Shown piece after piece: positions 9,350 to 18,370 of a DNA stretch of 23,434 nucleotides. The stretch comes from Chara braunii. Lineage: Eukaryota; Streptophyta; Charophyceae; Charales; Characeae. A program made the position numbers and the translations under genes. Numbering within the stretch: position 1 is the stretch's first letter; each line of letters opens with the position of its first letter. Location: positions 1,163,877-1,187,310 of the forward strand of contig BFEA01000257.1 of assembly GCA_003427395.1 (NCBI GenBank), written 5' to 3'. The notes below the pieces were generated by a model that saw nothing but the letters and a program-made list of their open reading frames with translations, did no database searches and was not told where the DNA came from.

Positions 9350-9752
9350 GCTGTCGGATCGTGATCGCTCTAATACTGCCCGTAATCCTCCGTACAGTTC
9401 GCCCAGATTACGGTTGGCGTCAACCTCCTTTCCAGGATCTCAGGTCTCGCCTGCTTCAGATCGCTTGGATTGTAGGAGATGATATCCGTTGGCAGATCGT
9501 CGACGAGCTGCGACAAAAAGGTGAGAAGTTCGTAGGCGACCGTGGCTCGTCCTCCCTTGGCGATCTCTCCACACAACAATCCCACCAACATACCGTCGGT
9601 AACCGACTCGTTCGGCCACAGCTGCGCCAGCACCAACGAGATCTCGTGAGTGTGCTCCAGCTCCTGATTACTGTAGTATCGTGACCAGTGGCACCTCACT
9701 GTGAGCATATACACACTAACCGTTGCGAACTCGGTCCACTTGTGGATGTAAG
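8885..9752. repeat. Tandem duplication, period about 449 bp
   Basis: The segments 9301 to about 8885 and 9750 to about 9335 (minus-strand sense) are homologous throughout. Examples are tgtggatgta at 9741-9750 against tgcggatgta at 9292-9301, and the shared WANCTED and SDHDPT-WCYLD ends. The copies differ by many substitutions, so the duplication predates much of the decay. Confidence 0.75.
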
Positions 9753-9870
9753 CAGAACTGACTGGAAGGGTGGAGGAGGGGTGGATTTCTAGAGTGAGGA
9801 TGGGGTTTGCCCAGGATGGCCATATGATCGGGAGGTCGAAGGGGAGAGAGAAGGTGGAGAAACGATTCAT
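9370..9870 (-). pseudogene. Unrecognised coding remnant, copy 1 of the duplicated module
   Basis: An ATG-initiated 166-codon frame begins MNRFSTFSLPFDLPIIWPSW. It continues through YIHKWTEFATVSVYMLTVRC, then NESVTDGMLVGLLCGE, then LLTFLSQLVDDLPTDI and ERRLTPTVIWANCTED, and stops at a TAG where copy 2 has Leu. The next residues in the same frame (SDHDPTAWCYLD) still match copy 2, so the stop is a mutation and not the natural end. It lies downstream, in the same sense, of the gypsy integrase, so it could be a third retrotransposon ORF or a flanking host gene. Confidence 0.5.
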
Positions 9871-10031
9871 CGGCGCTCGGGGAAGGGATGAAGATGGGGA
9901 AGAGGGCGAGAGGGGCGGTCAGTGGCGCGGGCCCGGAGGGAGAAGGTATCAATACAGTCAATCCCCACTACGTGTCGCCTTGGTTGGGTCAGTCGCTGCC
10001 GCCAAGCAGCTGCCAACTCTTGTTCCCACCT

Positions 10032-10339
10032 CTAGAGATCAGTCACCACTGCATCGCGCCGCTGCACGCCGATCGTAAACAAATCGTCGTTGAAGGCTAC
10101 TACCACCATTACGTCACTCTGAGTAGGTCGCGAGAAGCGACGAACTCCCAATGCTTCCGCCAAGACAATTGTTGATCCTCGATTGGTCGATATGGTGATC
10201 TCCACGGTGGCACACCAAGCTCCGTGGCCAAAGAGTTGCGCAAACCGGAGAAGATCGAGACTAAGGCGGGGATGCGCGACTTGGCAAAATTGCAACAAGT
10301 TTCGAGGTTGAAGGAGCTGAGAAGGAAGGGTTGGCTCAA
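10032..10339 (-). other. Unrecognised open frames downstream of integrase
   Basis: Two overlapping minus-strand frames are open here. One (10339-10109) reads FNLETCCNFAKSRIPALVS then GLRNSLATELGVPPW and looks the more natural. The other (10352-10032) ends in SDVMVVVAFNDDLFTIGVQ. They may be the decayed start of the module at 9370-9870 or a retrotransposon 3' extension. I recognise no family. Confidence 0.25.
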
Positions 10340-10348
10340 TCATAAAGC

Positions 10349-10696
10349 TCATGGCGAAGGTGAGGGGGAGGTAAATGCAGACGAAGGAGAGGAAACAAGT
10401 TCCTCGGTCGCGTCGGACGAAGAAGAAGGAGATGGGTTAAGGCTCTCAGAAGGAGGGACGATGGGGAGGGAGCTATGGCTGGCGCTGGCTTCGGGCGCGA
10501 TGCGCACCATGTTAGCTCCGTTAGGACCGAGCTCTACGACGCAAAAACAACCAGAAAACTTGGGAGCGAGTTTGTGGTCGCGTGCACATTTGCGTACCTG
10601 CACCAGATCCCCTAACTTATGTTGGTGTTGTGGGCCCGCATTCCCGTTCCGGGCCTCGTAACTACGGACCTGTCTACCGTGGGCTAGTTCGGTCAT
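10349..10696 (-). pseudogene. Integrase C-terminal (GPY/F-like) domain, frameshifted off pol
   Basis: This 115-codon frame contains HKLGDLVQVRKCARDHKLAP and KFSGCFCVVELGPNG, the typical end of a gypsy integrase (GD-V-VR-----KL-PKF-GPY-V). The GPY/F core reads GCF, so the Pro is lost. A Ser/Pro-rich tail follows and no chromodomain is visible. Its ATG overlaps the TGA of the upstream integrase frame by the ATGA at 10693-10696, so the domain has been separated from the catalytic core by a frameshift. The overlap is unlikely to be functional re-initiation given the other lesions. Confidence 0.8.
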
Positions 10697-11802
10697 TTTC
10701 TGTCTTTCCGGGCTAGCTTAGGAACGACCCTTTCCATTAAATCCGCATATCTCTTGAATTTGGCTTTAAGGGCCGCACGCGTGTCCCGACCCCCTTTGTC
10801 GGCAATTTCTGTGGTACCCCGATTGTCAACACATGGGAGGCTATTAGTTCGAAGATGGAAGGGGGTGAATCTTGTGGACTCATGAGGGGCGACTCGATGG
10901 ATTCCGATGATTTGGTAGACTATCTCGGGCCACGGACACGTGTCGCGAACCACTGAGTTCTTACGGAGGGCGGTCTTAATCATGCGATTCGCATTCTCTG
11001 CCAGTCCGTTCGACTGGGAAACATGGGGAGCAATATGTCGGAGCGTAACGCCACGACGCATTAGTAATTCCTCTACCTCACCTTTAAACTTCGATCCGTT
11101 GTCGGTTAGAATCTCCTCTGTATCTATATGGGTATTGAGGAAGCGGTCGATGTATGTGGCTATCTCTGAGGCCTTTCGAGTTTTACATGGATAGACTTCG
11201 ATATATTTCGAGAAATCATCGATCAACACCAAGAGAATGGAGTATTCGCAGCGGTTGGGGCCAGGTGGCACGTCTATATCAATTGTGTCTATACTGACCC
11301 GCTGAAACGGTCGTTCTACCTCTGTAGGAAATATTGTATTTGGCCCATCAAGGGGTGCGCGGTCGGCCGCACAGACTAGGCAGTTGGCGACCACGTGCTT
11401 TACATCGTCTCGGATATTAGACCAGAACCATCGATTTTGGTCGACAGTTGCCTCGGTGACACGTATTACGAAATGAGCGGCCTGTTCTTCGTGCGCGGAC
11501 CTAGTCCAATCATATCTCTGAAAAGGGTAGGGAACTGCTAGCCATAGTCCCGATCCGTCCGTCTTACGCTTTTCTAGATGTTCGTTGATCCATCGATAAT
11601 CTCGGGATCTTTCGGTGGCCCGACGTCTGTCATGCTTAGTGAGATGGTCCAACGGTAGGCCAGCTAATTTAGCTAATAGGATTTTATCTATCCATACCTT
11701 CGCTCGTCGGTATTTCTCGTCGTATTCCGGGCCGTCCGTTCGGGCAGCCTCGAATCGAACCTCGGTAGGGAGTTTGTCCGTCCTACACAGGGGCACCTCC
11801 AT
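10693..11802 (-). pseudogene. Gypsy integrase, HHCC and DDE core
   Basis: A 369-codon frame from a TGA-delimited 3' end. An HHCC zinc-binding motif has His104, His110, Cys141 and Cys144. The catalytic core follows: Asp172 in VSIDTIDI, Asp234 in ILTDNGSKFKG and Glu269 in SNGLAENANR, with 34 residues between the last two, as expected for the DDE family. The strand segment LLVLIDDFSKYIEVYP is typical. Integrase joins retroviral-like cDNA ends to host DNA in the nucleus. The ATG at 11802 is not the natural start: pol-like sequence continues upstream past a TAG at 11809-11811, and the polyprotein would be cut by protease. All catalytic residues survive. Confidence 0.9.
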
Positions 11803-11811
11803 TCCTTGCTA

Positions 11812-12155
11812 CTTGTTCTGTATCGAACGCCCACGCCATGCACACGATTGACACACGTGGCACAGTTCACCCAATCGGCAAATCCAGATTTGAAGGGGTA
11901 ACAGTTTACCCCATAAACTGGGGAAATACATATGCACAAACAACAAAAATTGTCTAGGAGAGTGGCGAGAAAGTCCGAATGGGCGAGGGGAGCAGAAGAG
12001 GTGGGAGAAACCGAGTCAGGGGGAGTTTCCATCGGTCCGAGAGACAAAAATCAGAAAGGGAGGGAGAGGTAGGGTCGGGTACACGTGTCCACTTAGCCCT
12101 TTGGTAGGATCTCCACTTGTCCGTATCGAGGTTCGTTCTTCGGTTCCGGTTCGCA
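11812..12155 (-). pseudogene. Pol linker between RNase H and integrase, Cys-rich
   Basis: In the integrase frame, upstream of the TAG at 11809, about 35 codons read as protein: LWGKLLPLQIWICRLGELC continuing into HVCQSCAWRGR. This gives a C-x6-C-x2-C-x2-C cluster before the HHCC finger. Further upstream (12155-11950) all frames are broken and the linkage to RNase H is unclear, with at least one frame change. The Cys cluster may be an extra metal-binding feature or chance. Confidence 0.35.
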
Positions 12156-12917
12156 CTAGGGGATCACTTCCTCACTCCTTGGCACCTTGTCGGGACGGTG
12201 AAGTCGTGTCAACCCGTCTGCGTTGCCGAGTTTCTTGTCAAAGTCCATGCTCTGCAGTATAATGGCCCATCGCCCGATCATGCCCGAGTAATCCTTGGAC
12301 TTCTTCAGCACCAACAGTGGTTCGTGATCGGTTACCAGCTTAAATCTTCGGCCATACAAGTATGCTCCGAAATGACTGATCCCCCATAAGGTTGCATAGC
12401 ATTCCCCCGTCGGGGCCGCGTAGTTGCGCTTACAGGACGACACCATTTTGGACGTGTATTCCACCACGTGTTCGAGGCCGTCAGGTCCCACCTGGGCCAA
12501 GATCGCTGAAACCGCCTCCAGTTCCCAATCGGTAATGGGAACAAAGGGTTTTTCCGGGTCCGCCCTTATGAGGACTGGGGTTGAAACCAGGGCCGCCTTG
12601 AGTTCTCCAAAAGCCCGATCGCATTGCGGGGTCCAGATCAACGGCTGATCCTTCTTTAGCAGATTCGTGAGTGGTCCCGCGATCGCTGCAAACCCTTTGA
12701 TGAACCTTTGGTAGTACGATGCCAAACCCAAAAAGGCCCGGACTTGTGTTACGAACGTTGACACCGGTGCGTCGTTTACGGCGGTCACTTTCTGGGGTTC
12801 AGGCTGCAATCCTTGGCTCGTCACGATGTAGCCGAGGAAGGAGATTTCCGTGAGAAAGAACTGGCACTTCTCAACCGCCACTTTGAATCCTGCGTCCTTA
12901 GTGCGTGCAGTGTCCAC
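12156..12917 (-). pseudogene. Reverse transcriptase thumb/connection and RNase H
   Basis: The frame opens in the RT thumb (DAGFKVAVEKCQFFLTEISF then LGYIVTSQGLQPEPQKV) and runs through FLGLASYYQRFIKGFA. RNase H follows, with candidate catalytic Asp130 (ITDWELEA), Glu172 (PTGECYATLW) and Asp197 (LVTDHEPL). RNase H degrades the RNA strand of the RNA:DNA hybrid during reverse transcription. The segment that usually reads FD--I-Y--G--N-NAD is shortened to FDKKLGNADGLTR, an apparent in-frame loss of about eight residues. The start at 12917 is GTG and artificial; the true reading enters from another frame. Confidence 0.88.
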
Positions 12918-13225
12918 TCAATGTGCTACACGTGTCCCTCATAGGAAGTGGAAAACACAAGGATATCATCCATATACACAATCACACAGTAATTGATTAT
13001 GCTTTGCGCCAGCCGCGTTTTTCGCACGAAGTTTTGGAAGGTCATATTCATCGCGCGTTGAAACGTGGCTGGGGCATTGCAAATCCCCATCGGATATCGG
13101 ACTCATTGCCAGGTTCCTTCGAAAAGAATGAACGTCGTTTTCGGGCGGTCTTCCTTTCGAACCAGAAGATAGTGGAATCCATGGTGAATATCAAATTTAC
13201 TGAAGAATCATCAATCGGGGAAGAG
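12905..13225 (-). pseudogene. Reverse transcriptase palm with YMDD, two internal stops
   Basis: A middle frame, too interrupted to appear as a long ORF, reads [20 protein letters not shown], then a stop (TGA, 13103-13105), then YPMGICNAPATFQRAMNM, then VIVYMDDILVFSTSYEGH, then a TAG at 12926-12928. FD carries the first catalytic Asp and YMDD the other two. NAPATFQ is a conserved fingers/palm motif. The stops sit where family members usually have Trp and Gln, as expected from G-to-A and C-to-T transitions. Frame changes at both ends link it to the flanking RT segments. Confidence 0.82.
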
Positions 13226-13625
13226 GATACACATCCTTAATCGTGATATCATTTAATTTTCGGTAGTCGATACATATGCGAATTCCTCCTGCTTTTTTCG
13301 GTACAATTACTACTGGAAATGACCATGGTCCGATAGCGGGCTCAATCCAACCATTAGCTTCGAACTCCTTAATCCTCTTAAATGCGGCCGCTCTTTGCGC
13401 CGGTGAATACCGATAAGGAGCGCAACTAATCGGCGGATGATCCCCCATAAAAATCGCATGCTCGATTACAGTAGATAACCCAATATCACTATCATCCACA
13501 CTCAGTACCTCAGCATAACCATGCAACACATCAATCAGGGATCCTTGGATATCTCGAGAGACATGACTGGGGATGGTGATTGGTGCATTCTTCTCGATGT
13601 TCAGGGGTGTTTCAATCCAATTCAT
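13197..13625 (-). pseudogene. Reverse transcriptase N-terminal part (fingers)
   Basis: The frame contains the gypsy RT entry motifs: [20 protein letters not shown] (residues 71-90), [20 protein letters not shown] (91-110) and [20 protein letters not shown] (116-135). It is in the same frame as the protease segment upstream and is separated from it only by a TGA at 13629-13631. It ends in a short spurious tail (LMILQ). By comparison with the family, about a dozen residues between YPLPR and FFSKFD are missing, so a small deletion plus frameshift lies near 13210. Confidence 0.88.
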
Positions 13626-13628
13626 CTT

Positions 13629-14822
13629 TCACGATCGCCTGTCGTGCACACTGGAAAATATGGAACTACTGGTTCGGACCGAGAAGACGGTAGAAATCAT
13701 TTGGGATTCAGCCGGGCTGATCATCTCGGTCTCCTTAACCTCCGCGTCGGTTTCAGAATCGACAACACTTTTGGCTATTTCTACTCCTGTTAGTTTTGTC
13801 ATTTCCTGCATGAGATCTGGAATGTCTGTTATCGGAGCCTCAACGTCTTCCTTGATCAAAGCGATCATGGCTCCTTGCGTGAGTAGTGATCTAGGGGGGG
13901 AAACAGAGAGATCTAGGTAATGATTCATCTGTCGATACCTGGCCCCGAGTGAAAGCGTGCTCTCGTATAACGTGCGAGGGGGTTCCAGGAGGTCAACCAT
14001 ATCGAAAATTTGGAAGATCGGCTCTCCCAGGAATGTCAAAGGGGGAGTCCGTCTTTCTGTGGGCAGAGAACGGACGGGCTCGCTATTTTCTGAGCTTAGA
14101 TCGAATGTTCTAATAGTTGCGGGGATCATCCAAAATTCTTCTTTAGTCTCGCAATCGAACATTTCGACTAACCGCTTCCATTCTTTCTCACTCGGCATAG
14201 CGCTCAGTTCTTCCTCATATTCGCGTTCATTGAACTCGTCTTCCCACGCAGGGGGCTGCTCTCCATCAGGGTTCGGGAGAGACTTCTCCAGGTTCTGGAT
14301 CATTCCTACTCGGTCGATACTGGGGTATCTTCTTGGTGATCGGGTAGAAATTCGGAGAGGAAGTGTTTGAGGTTTCCCTCCCGTATGAGTGAGAACGAGT
14401 TGTTTGGAATCAAAATGGATCCGTGCGCCCACTGCCATCGCCCAGGGTAGTCCTAACAGTATCGAATAAGAATGCACGTCACATACTAACGCGTTAACCA
14501 GCACATGCACTCGGCCCACCTTGATCGCAACGTTCTCAATGATTCCTACGATGTTCATGGCCTCTTCATCGGCCGAGACATAGTTGTCCTTCCCTGGTAG
14601 AGGAAGGATGAAATTCAACCGTCCAACCTTTCGGACTTTGTTCAGGGAGATAGCTACGACTGATGATCCAGTGCCAATCAGTGCATCGAACGGTTTACCC
14701 CAGACTTCGCAATCACATTCCGCACTTTTCCATAGAACTGATCGGACACGCACAAAGTGATCTCTCTTGGCGTAAGAGATGGCGACGATTCTCCTTGTTT
14801 CCGGTGCGTTAGATTCGACCAC
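13629..14822 (-). pseudogene. Retropepsin-like protease and pol linker, catalytic Asp lost
   Basis: The N-terminal third resembles a gypsy aspartic protease. KPFDALIGTGSSVVAISLNK (residues 44-63) is the active-site loop, and SYSILLGLPWAMAVGARIHF is the C-terminal ILG strand. The family signature is D-T/S-G; here residue 50 is Gly (GGC at 14673-14675), a one-base A-to-G change that would abolish catalysis. The remaining roughly 230 residues are an acidic linker to RT with no recognised fold. The start at 14822 is GTG and artificial: the same frame continues upstream into the zinc knuckle region through stops at 14859, 14919 and 15093. The protease would have cut the Gag-Pol polyprotein in the virus-like particle. 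Confidence 0.8.
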
Positions 14823-15335
14823 CGGGGGAGGACTTGCCTCACTTTCATCTTCCTGCTTTTACTTCAGCATGCGTTGAACGCGCTGACAGGTAAAACGCTT
14901 CTGATTCTTCTGGCATTGCTATATAAGCTTGTCATTTGCAACTTCAAATATGGTCAGCAAGTGTCCTACGACGGGGATAGGCACTCGGATGTCCAACTGT
15001 TTAAGTGTATGTAGGACATCGATTGCTCCTGTTTGGAACTGTGGTCCTGGTTCAGATGTGCGTTCGACCCAATCGAATTCTTCTTTGGCGGGTCAGATTG
15101 CTCCGATCAGTCCAGCCAACTGGTCCTCGGAAGAGGATCCTGATGTGGATGTGCCCTGATCGGTCGAGGAGGGTGGATCGGCGACGAAGGGGGAATCTTC
15201 CCTTGCGTGTTCAAATACCACAGCTACCCATCCTTGATTTAAGGTCACGGGCGCGGCCGTCGGGGGAGGCTGATTACGTTTCGGCTGGGGGCATTCTCGT
15301 GCGAAGTGCCCCGATTGTTTGTAGTTGTATCATTC
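14823..15335 (-). pseudogene. Nucleocapsid zinc knuckle and linker, two Cys missing
   Basis: In the protease frame, residues YNYKQSGHFARECPQPKRN lie at about 15327-15270. A CCHC knuckle is C-x2-C-x4-H-x4-C; here the first Cys position is a TGA stop (15330-15332), the second is Tyr (TAC, 15321-15323), and His and the last Cys remain. The following linker is rich in Pro, Ser and acidic residues. Further stops occur at 15093-15095, 14919-14921 and 14859-14861. The knuckle normally binds and packages element RNA. Confidence 0.72.
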
Positions 15336-15355
15336 GATCTCCCCTACTGGATTAG

Positions 15356-15625
15356 TCATATGAAGGGGAGCAACGGAAGGGGCTGATCCTCCAGCGGGAG
15401 GGGCAGTAAGCAGAGGGTACTGAGTGGGGACGGGGCGGATGGGTTGGGATTAACCTTTACTAATTTTGTCACAATCTGATCCAGTCGATCCATCTGGGAA
15501 ACCTGGATCTGAAGCAGGTTATTCATCCACTCAGATTGTTTAGTCGTAGCTGTATGGATCATCTGGGCCAGATGCAGATTGATGATGGGTGCTGACGCGG
15601 CATCTTGGGCCATAACCGTGTTCAC
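15356..15625 (-). pseudogene. Gag C-terminal segment, probable coiled coil
   Basis: An 89-codon frame in the same register as Gag. Residues of the form HLAQMIHTATTKQSEWMNNL and LLQIQVSQMDRLDQIVTKLV show heptad-like spacing of hydrophobic residues, followed by a Pro/Leu-rich tail. It lies between the Gag core and the zinc knuckle, which sits in another frame, so a frameshift falls near 15345. About 125 bp between it and the Gag core frame are disrupted. Confidence 0.55.
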
Positions 15626-15751
15626 TGGTACCGCTTTAGGAGGGGGAGGAGATTTCGTGAGGGGGAGGGAGTGATATGGGGACAGATCCGGGGCAGGGCC
15701 GTCTTGGTAGTCCTGATCAGGACGAGGGTAGAATCGCCCTACTGCTCTGAG

Positions 15752-16333
15752 CTAGGACCGTCTCTTGGCCGCCACGTATTGGATCGTGTCCGAAATGTCT
15801 TTTTCTCCCTGACTAATATATTTACGTGTGTCCAACAGATCTAGCTCAAGGGCCTTGGCTATGATAATTGACAGTTGGTTTGTCTTGGGCGGGACCTTTT
15901 CTTGCAATTTCGCCTTCAACACGGGGTTGCGGAGATGATCGATAAACAAATCCCGAGTTGCGTTCTCTTCTCGTCCCGATTTATCAAAGGCGGTCTGAAA
16001 ACGATCCACGAAGTCGGATAGCAACTCCCCTGGTTCCTGCGGACGGGTTTTCGGTACAAACCATGCAGCATCTTCACTGACCGCGTCAAATCGTGCTAGG
16101 AACGCTCTCTTGAAAGTATCCCAGTCTACCCACTGGTCCCTTCTAAACCAATCATGCGCGGTGTTTCGAAGTAACAGGGTGATGACGCGGGGAAGATCCT
16201 CAACGCCATAACCCTGCGCTTGCACGGCTTCAAGCCATGCCTCTGAATGAGTGTAGTTAGGATAAAAGGGAAAGGTAGCGGGGATGCTTACCATCACCCG
16301 GGGAGGCGCTCCATTAGCATCAGCCATGGGCAT
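15752..16333 (-). pseudogene. Gag capsid-like protein (retrotransposon Gag domain)
   Basis: A 193-codon frame starting at ATG 16333, a plausible native start about 120 bp after the primer binding site. Residues about 45-140 match the plant gypsy Gag domain: DLPRVITLLLRNTAHDWFRR, VDWDTFKRAFLARF, ELLSDFVDRFQTAFDKSG. Gag forms the cytoplasmic particle that encloses element RNA. The frame stops early (after AAKRRS), before the coiled-coil and zinc knuckle parts that lie downstream. This is the least damaged segment of the element. Confidence 0.85.
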
Positions 16334-16450
16334 TTTTGTTCGGGCCTCGACAGATCTTTGTCGAGTGACAGGAGGACTGAAACGATTAGATTGTTTGACT
16401 GATCGTCCTCTCGCCAGCTCGTCTCACTAACGTCAGAACCGACACGTGTC

Positions 16451-16463
16451 GGCTCCAATACCA
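16451..16463 (-). promoter_or_regulatory. Primer binding site, initiator-Met-tRNA-like
   Basis: On the minus strand TGGTATTGGAGCC stands just upstream of Gag. Plant gypsy elements usually carry TGGTATCAGAGC, complementary to the 3' end of initiator tRNA-Met; two transitions separate the two. The preceding minus-strand word gggcgtgagg resembles the common LTR end gggcgtgaca, which places the 5' LTR boundary at about 16464-16466. Confidence 0.7.
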
Positions 16464-16840
16464 ACCTCACGCCCTGCGATGTCTTTCGTTCGGAGTGCTG
16501 AAGGTGCAGAAAGGGGGCCCCGAAAAACAGCAAGATGCGGTGTGCCCAGGAGTTTTGGAAAATTGAGTGTGGGGACACTAACGGAACTGAAATCCCCCGT
16601 GTAGGTCTGATGAAGTGAGAGATCTGGTTGGCGGCGACGCGGGTTTTGAGGAGGCACGAGCGCACGGGATACGTGACGCGAGGGAGTTATAAATTCAATC
16701 TAGAAAATATTGTTGGACCTCCCACCGTGCCACGGCTCGGCGTTTGGAGTGGAAGGGGGCGGGCACGTTTTTAGTATCCCGTTTTCGCACTAGCTCCCGA
16801 CGCCGTACGCTACACAACTCTGAATCCGACGTGGATGGCC
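16464..16840 (-). other. 5' LTR, promoter-proximal part (U3/R/U5), with TATA-like box
   Basis: This should be the R/U5 end of the 5' LTR. A TATA-like AATTTATAA lies on the minus strand at 16687-16695, about 220 bp before the primer binding site, a reasonable distance for a U3/R boundary. The outer LTR end was not located, because no second LTR copy is available for comparison. Confidence 0.45.
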
Positions 16841-17221
16841 TTAATCGCGTGGCCATGTCCTTGTGTTGATCCTCATTCCGTGTTCGATAGTGGAACCCCT
16901 TCGATTGATAGTGGTCGAGTCGTTGACAATCACTGCACAAGGTGTTAGGCCAATGGGGCGCAACTGCCGACCACGGATGACGATAAACTCGTTAAATGCT
17001 AATAGCAGCGAGTACGGCGAAAAATGCGTATCGACGATGACAAACCCAGAACACCGATTTTCAGGAGGGAAGTAGTATTGCCCACCGATCTTTGCGACGA
17101 CTTCTCGTATATCCCACTCACAGATTCGCGTTCTGTCCTCGTTATACGGGAAGGGGCGGAGAGGGGCTACGGGAGGCTGGCGCCTAGTCGGATTGAGCCC
17201 GTTAGTCCACATGGCAAACAA
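16841..17221 (-). other. Open frame of unknown status, possibly within the LTR
   Basis: A 126-codon minus-strand frame starts with ATG (MFAMWTNGLNP) and contains GGQYYFPPENRCSGFVIVDT and YSLLLAFNEFIVIRGRQLRP. Its composition is compatible with protein, but it lies upstream of the TATA-like box of the retrotransposon, where LTR U3 would be, and matches nothing I know. It could be a chance frame or an older gene fragment. Confidence 0.2.
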
Positions 17222-18370
17222 TCAGGAATATTTTAACCATTCATCACATGCACGCAATCCTAGCAATCCAATCGAAAAGGTCAGAGAGGAGAAACAGAGG
17301 GTTCAGAGAAAGGGAAAGAAAAGTGCATGTGCGGCGAGACGCGGCCGCTATTTCGTGCTCAGATCTCACGTGGCCTCGATGGTCACTCTTACGTTTTCGA
17401 ATCCCAACAACATTGCCCCTGCCATCTACAATCTCTTAATCAAAGCGGGTTGCGTGCCTGTTCATCATTCTCATCCTTCATACATGCATTCACCGTGGAA
17501 GGTGCGAAAAAGACAACCATACAATGCCCCGACACGGTTGTGTTAAGGGCGAAATTCTTAACGTTGGACACACGCGCATCCACCATTCACAAGACAAATC
17601 CACTGGATAGGGGGACTACCCAGGAAACTAATGGAAGAATTCCAGAATAAATCATTCCAATCACACAATCATCATACGCATTCCATCACATGCCAGCTAT
17701 TGACTTATTATGTAGAATCATTCACATCAAGGAAGAAGAAGAAGGAGGAATGAGACAGTGACAGATGGGGACATCAAGATCGGAGGGAAGAGTTACACTG
17801 AGATAGGGAAAGGAAAAGAAGGTCCGACTTTACCACCGCAAAATCACACCAAAGAATAGATTCGCAAACAAGAGGGCGCACTTGCCATCAAATTCCAACA
17901 TGGCCCCGGGCCAGTCATCCACTCAACTCAGATCACGTGTCCGCATTCTGACACCGACGATCCCGGCCGTCGCGCGTCATCCTCCACGACTGCGATCGTC
18001 ACCCCGCCAACATAGTCTCGACGTGGCTTGCCTGAATCCCACAGTCCATCGTGGCGATCTAGCGCACCGCCAGCCAGTCTATAGTCAACTTGTCAGTACT
18101 TTCCGACTCGCACCGTACACATCACCTAACCACTACTTCCCGAAAGCAGGCCGATGAGTTGAGAGAGAGTTTTGCGGGGGCGTCGGCGGAATTTACAGCT
18201 GCGAGAAGGGAGAGAGACGCGGAGAAAGGCGAAGGGTGATGCAGAGGAGGGTATAAGAGATTTTGAGAGTGTCTGCCCGTCGAAAGCCATGTTGATCCCT
18301 CCTAACTCGATCTCAGCCAATCCGAATCGTCGCGCAGTACGAACTTACACAGTGTTTCTCCTTTGCTAGA
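17222..18370. other. Gene-free region, probably LTR U3 or flank
   Basis: About 1.15 kb with short frames only on both strands. It has many CATCA/ATTCC words at 17220-17720 and a purine-rich patch at 17730-17830. The distal end of the 5' LTR is expected somewhere here. I see no gene, RNA or clear repeat. Confidence 0.4.

Larger units (their letters stand above)
10349..16463 (-). mobile_element. Degenerate Ty3/gypsy LTR retrotransposon, internal region
   Basis: Reading the minus strand, the order is primer binding site, Gag, zinc knuckle, protease, reverse transcriptase, RNase H, integrase. RT before integrase is the Ty3/gypsy (Metaviridae) arrangement; Ty1/copia has integrase first. Most of Gag-Pol can be followed, but in-frame stops lie at 15330, 15093, 14919, 14859, 13629, 13103, 12926 and 11809 (low coordinate of each codon), and frameshifts near 15345, 13210, 12905, 12100 and 10695. 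No chromodomain is seen. The element cannot make its own proteins. Its 5' LTR begins above 16464; a 3' LTR was not found. Confidence 0.9.

Noticed and set aside
10693-10696. ATGA stop/start overlap as programmed re-initiation
   Set aside because: The element carries many other inactivating lesions and the second frame continues the integrase domain, so a simple frameshift mutation is the better explanation.
11745-11765. tRNA B-box-like word (ggttcgattcg on the minus strand)
   Set aside because: It lies inside integrase coding sequence, and no cloverleaf or A box can be formed around it.
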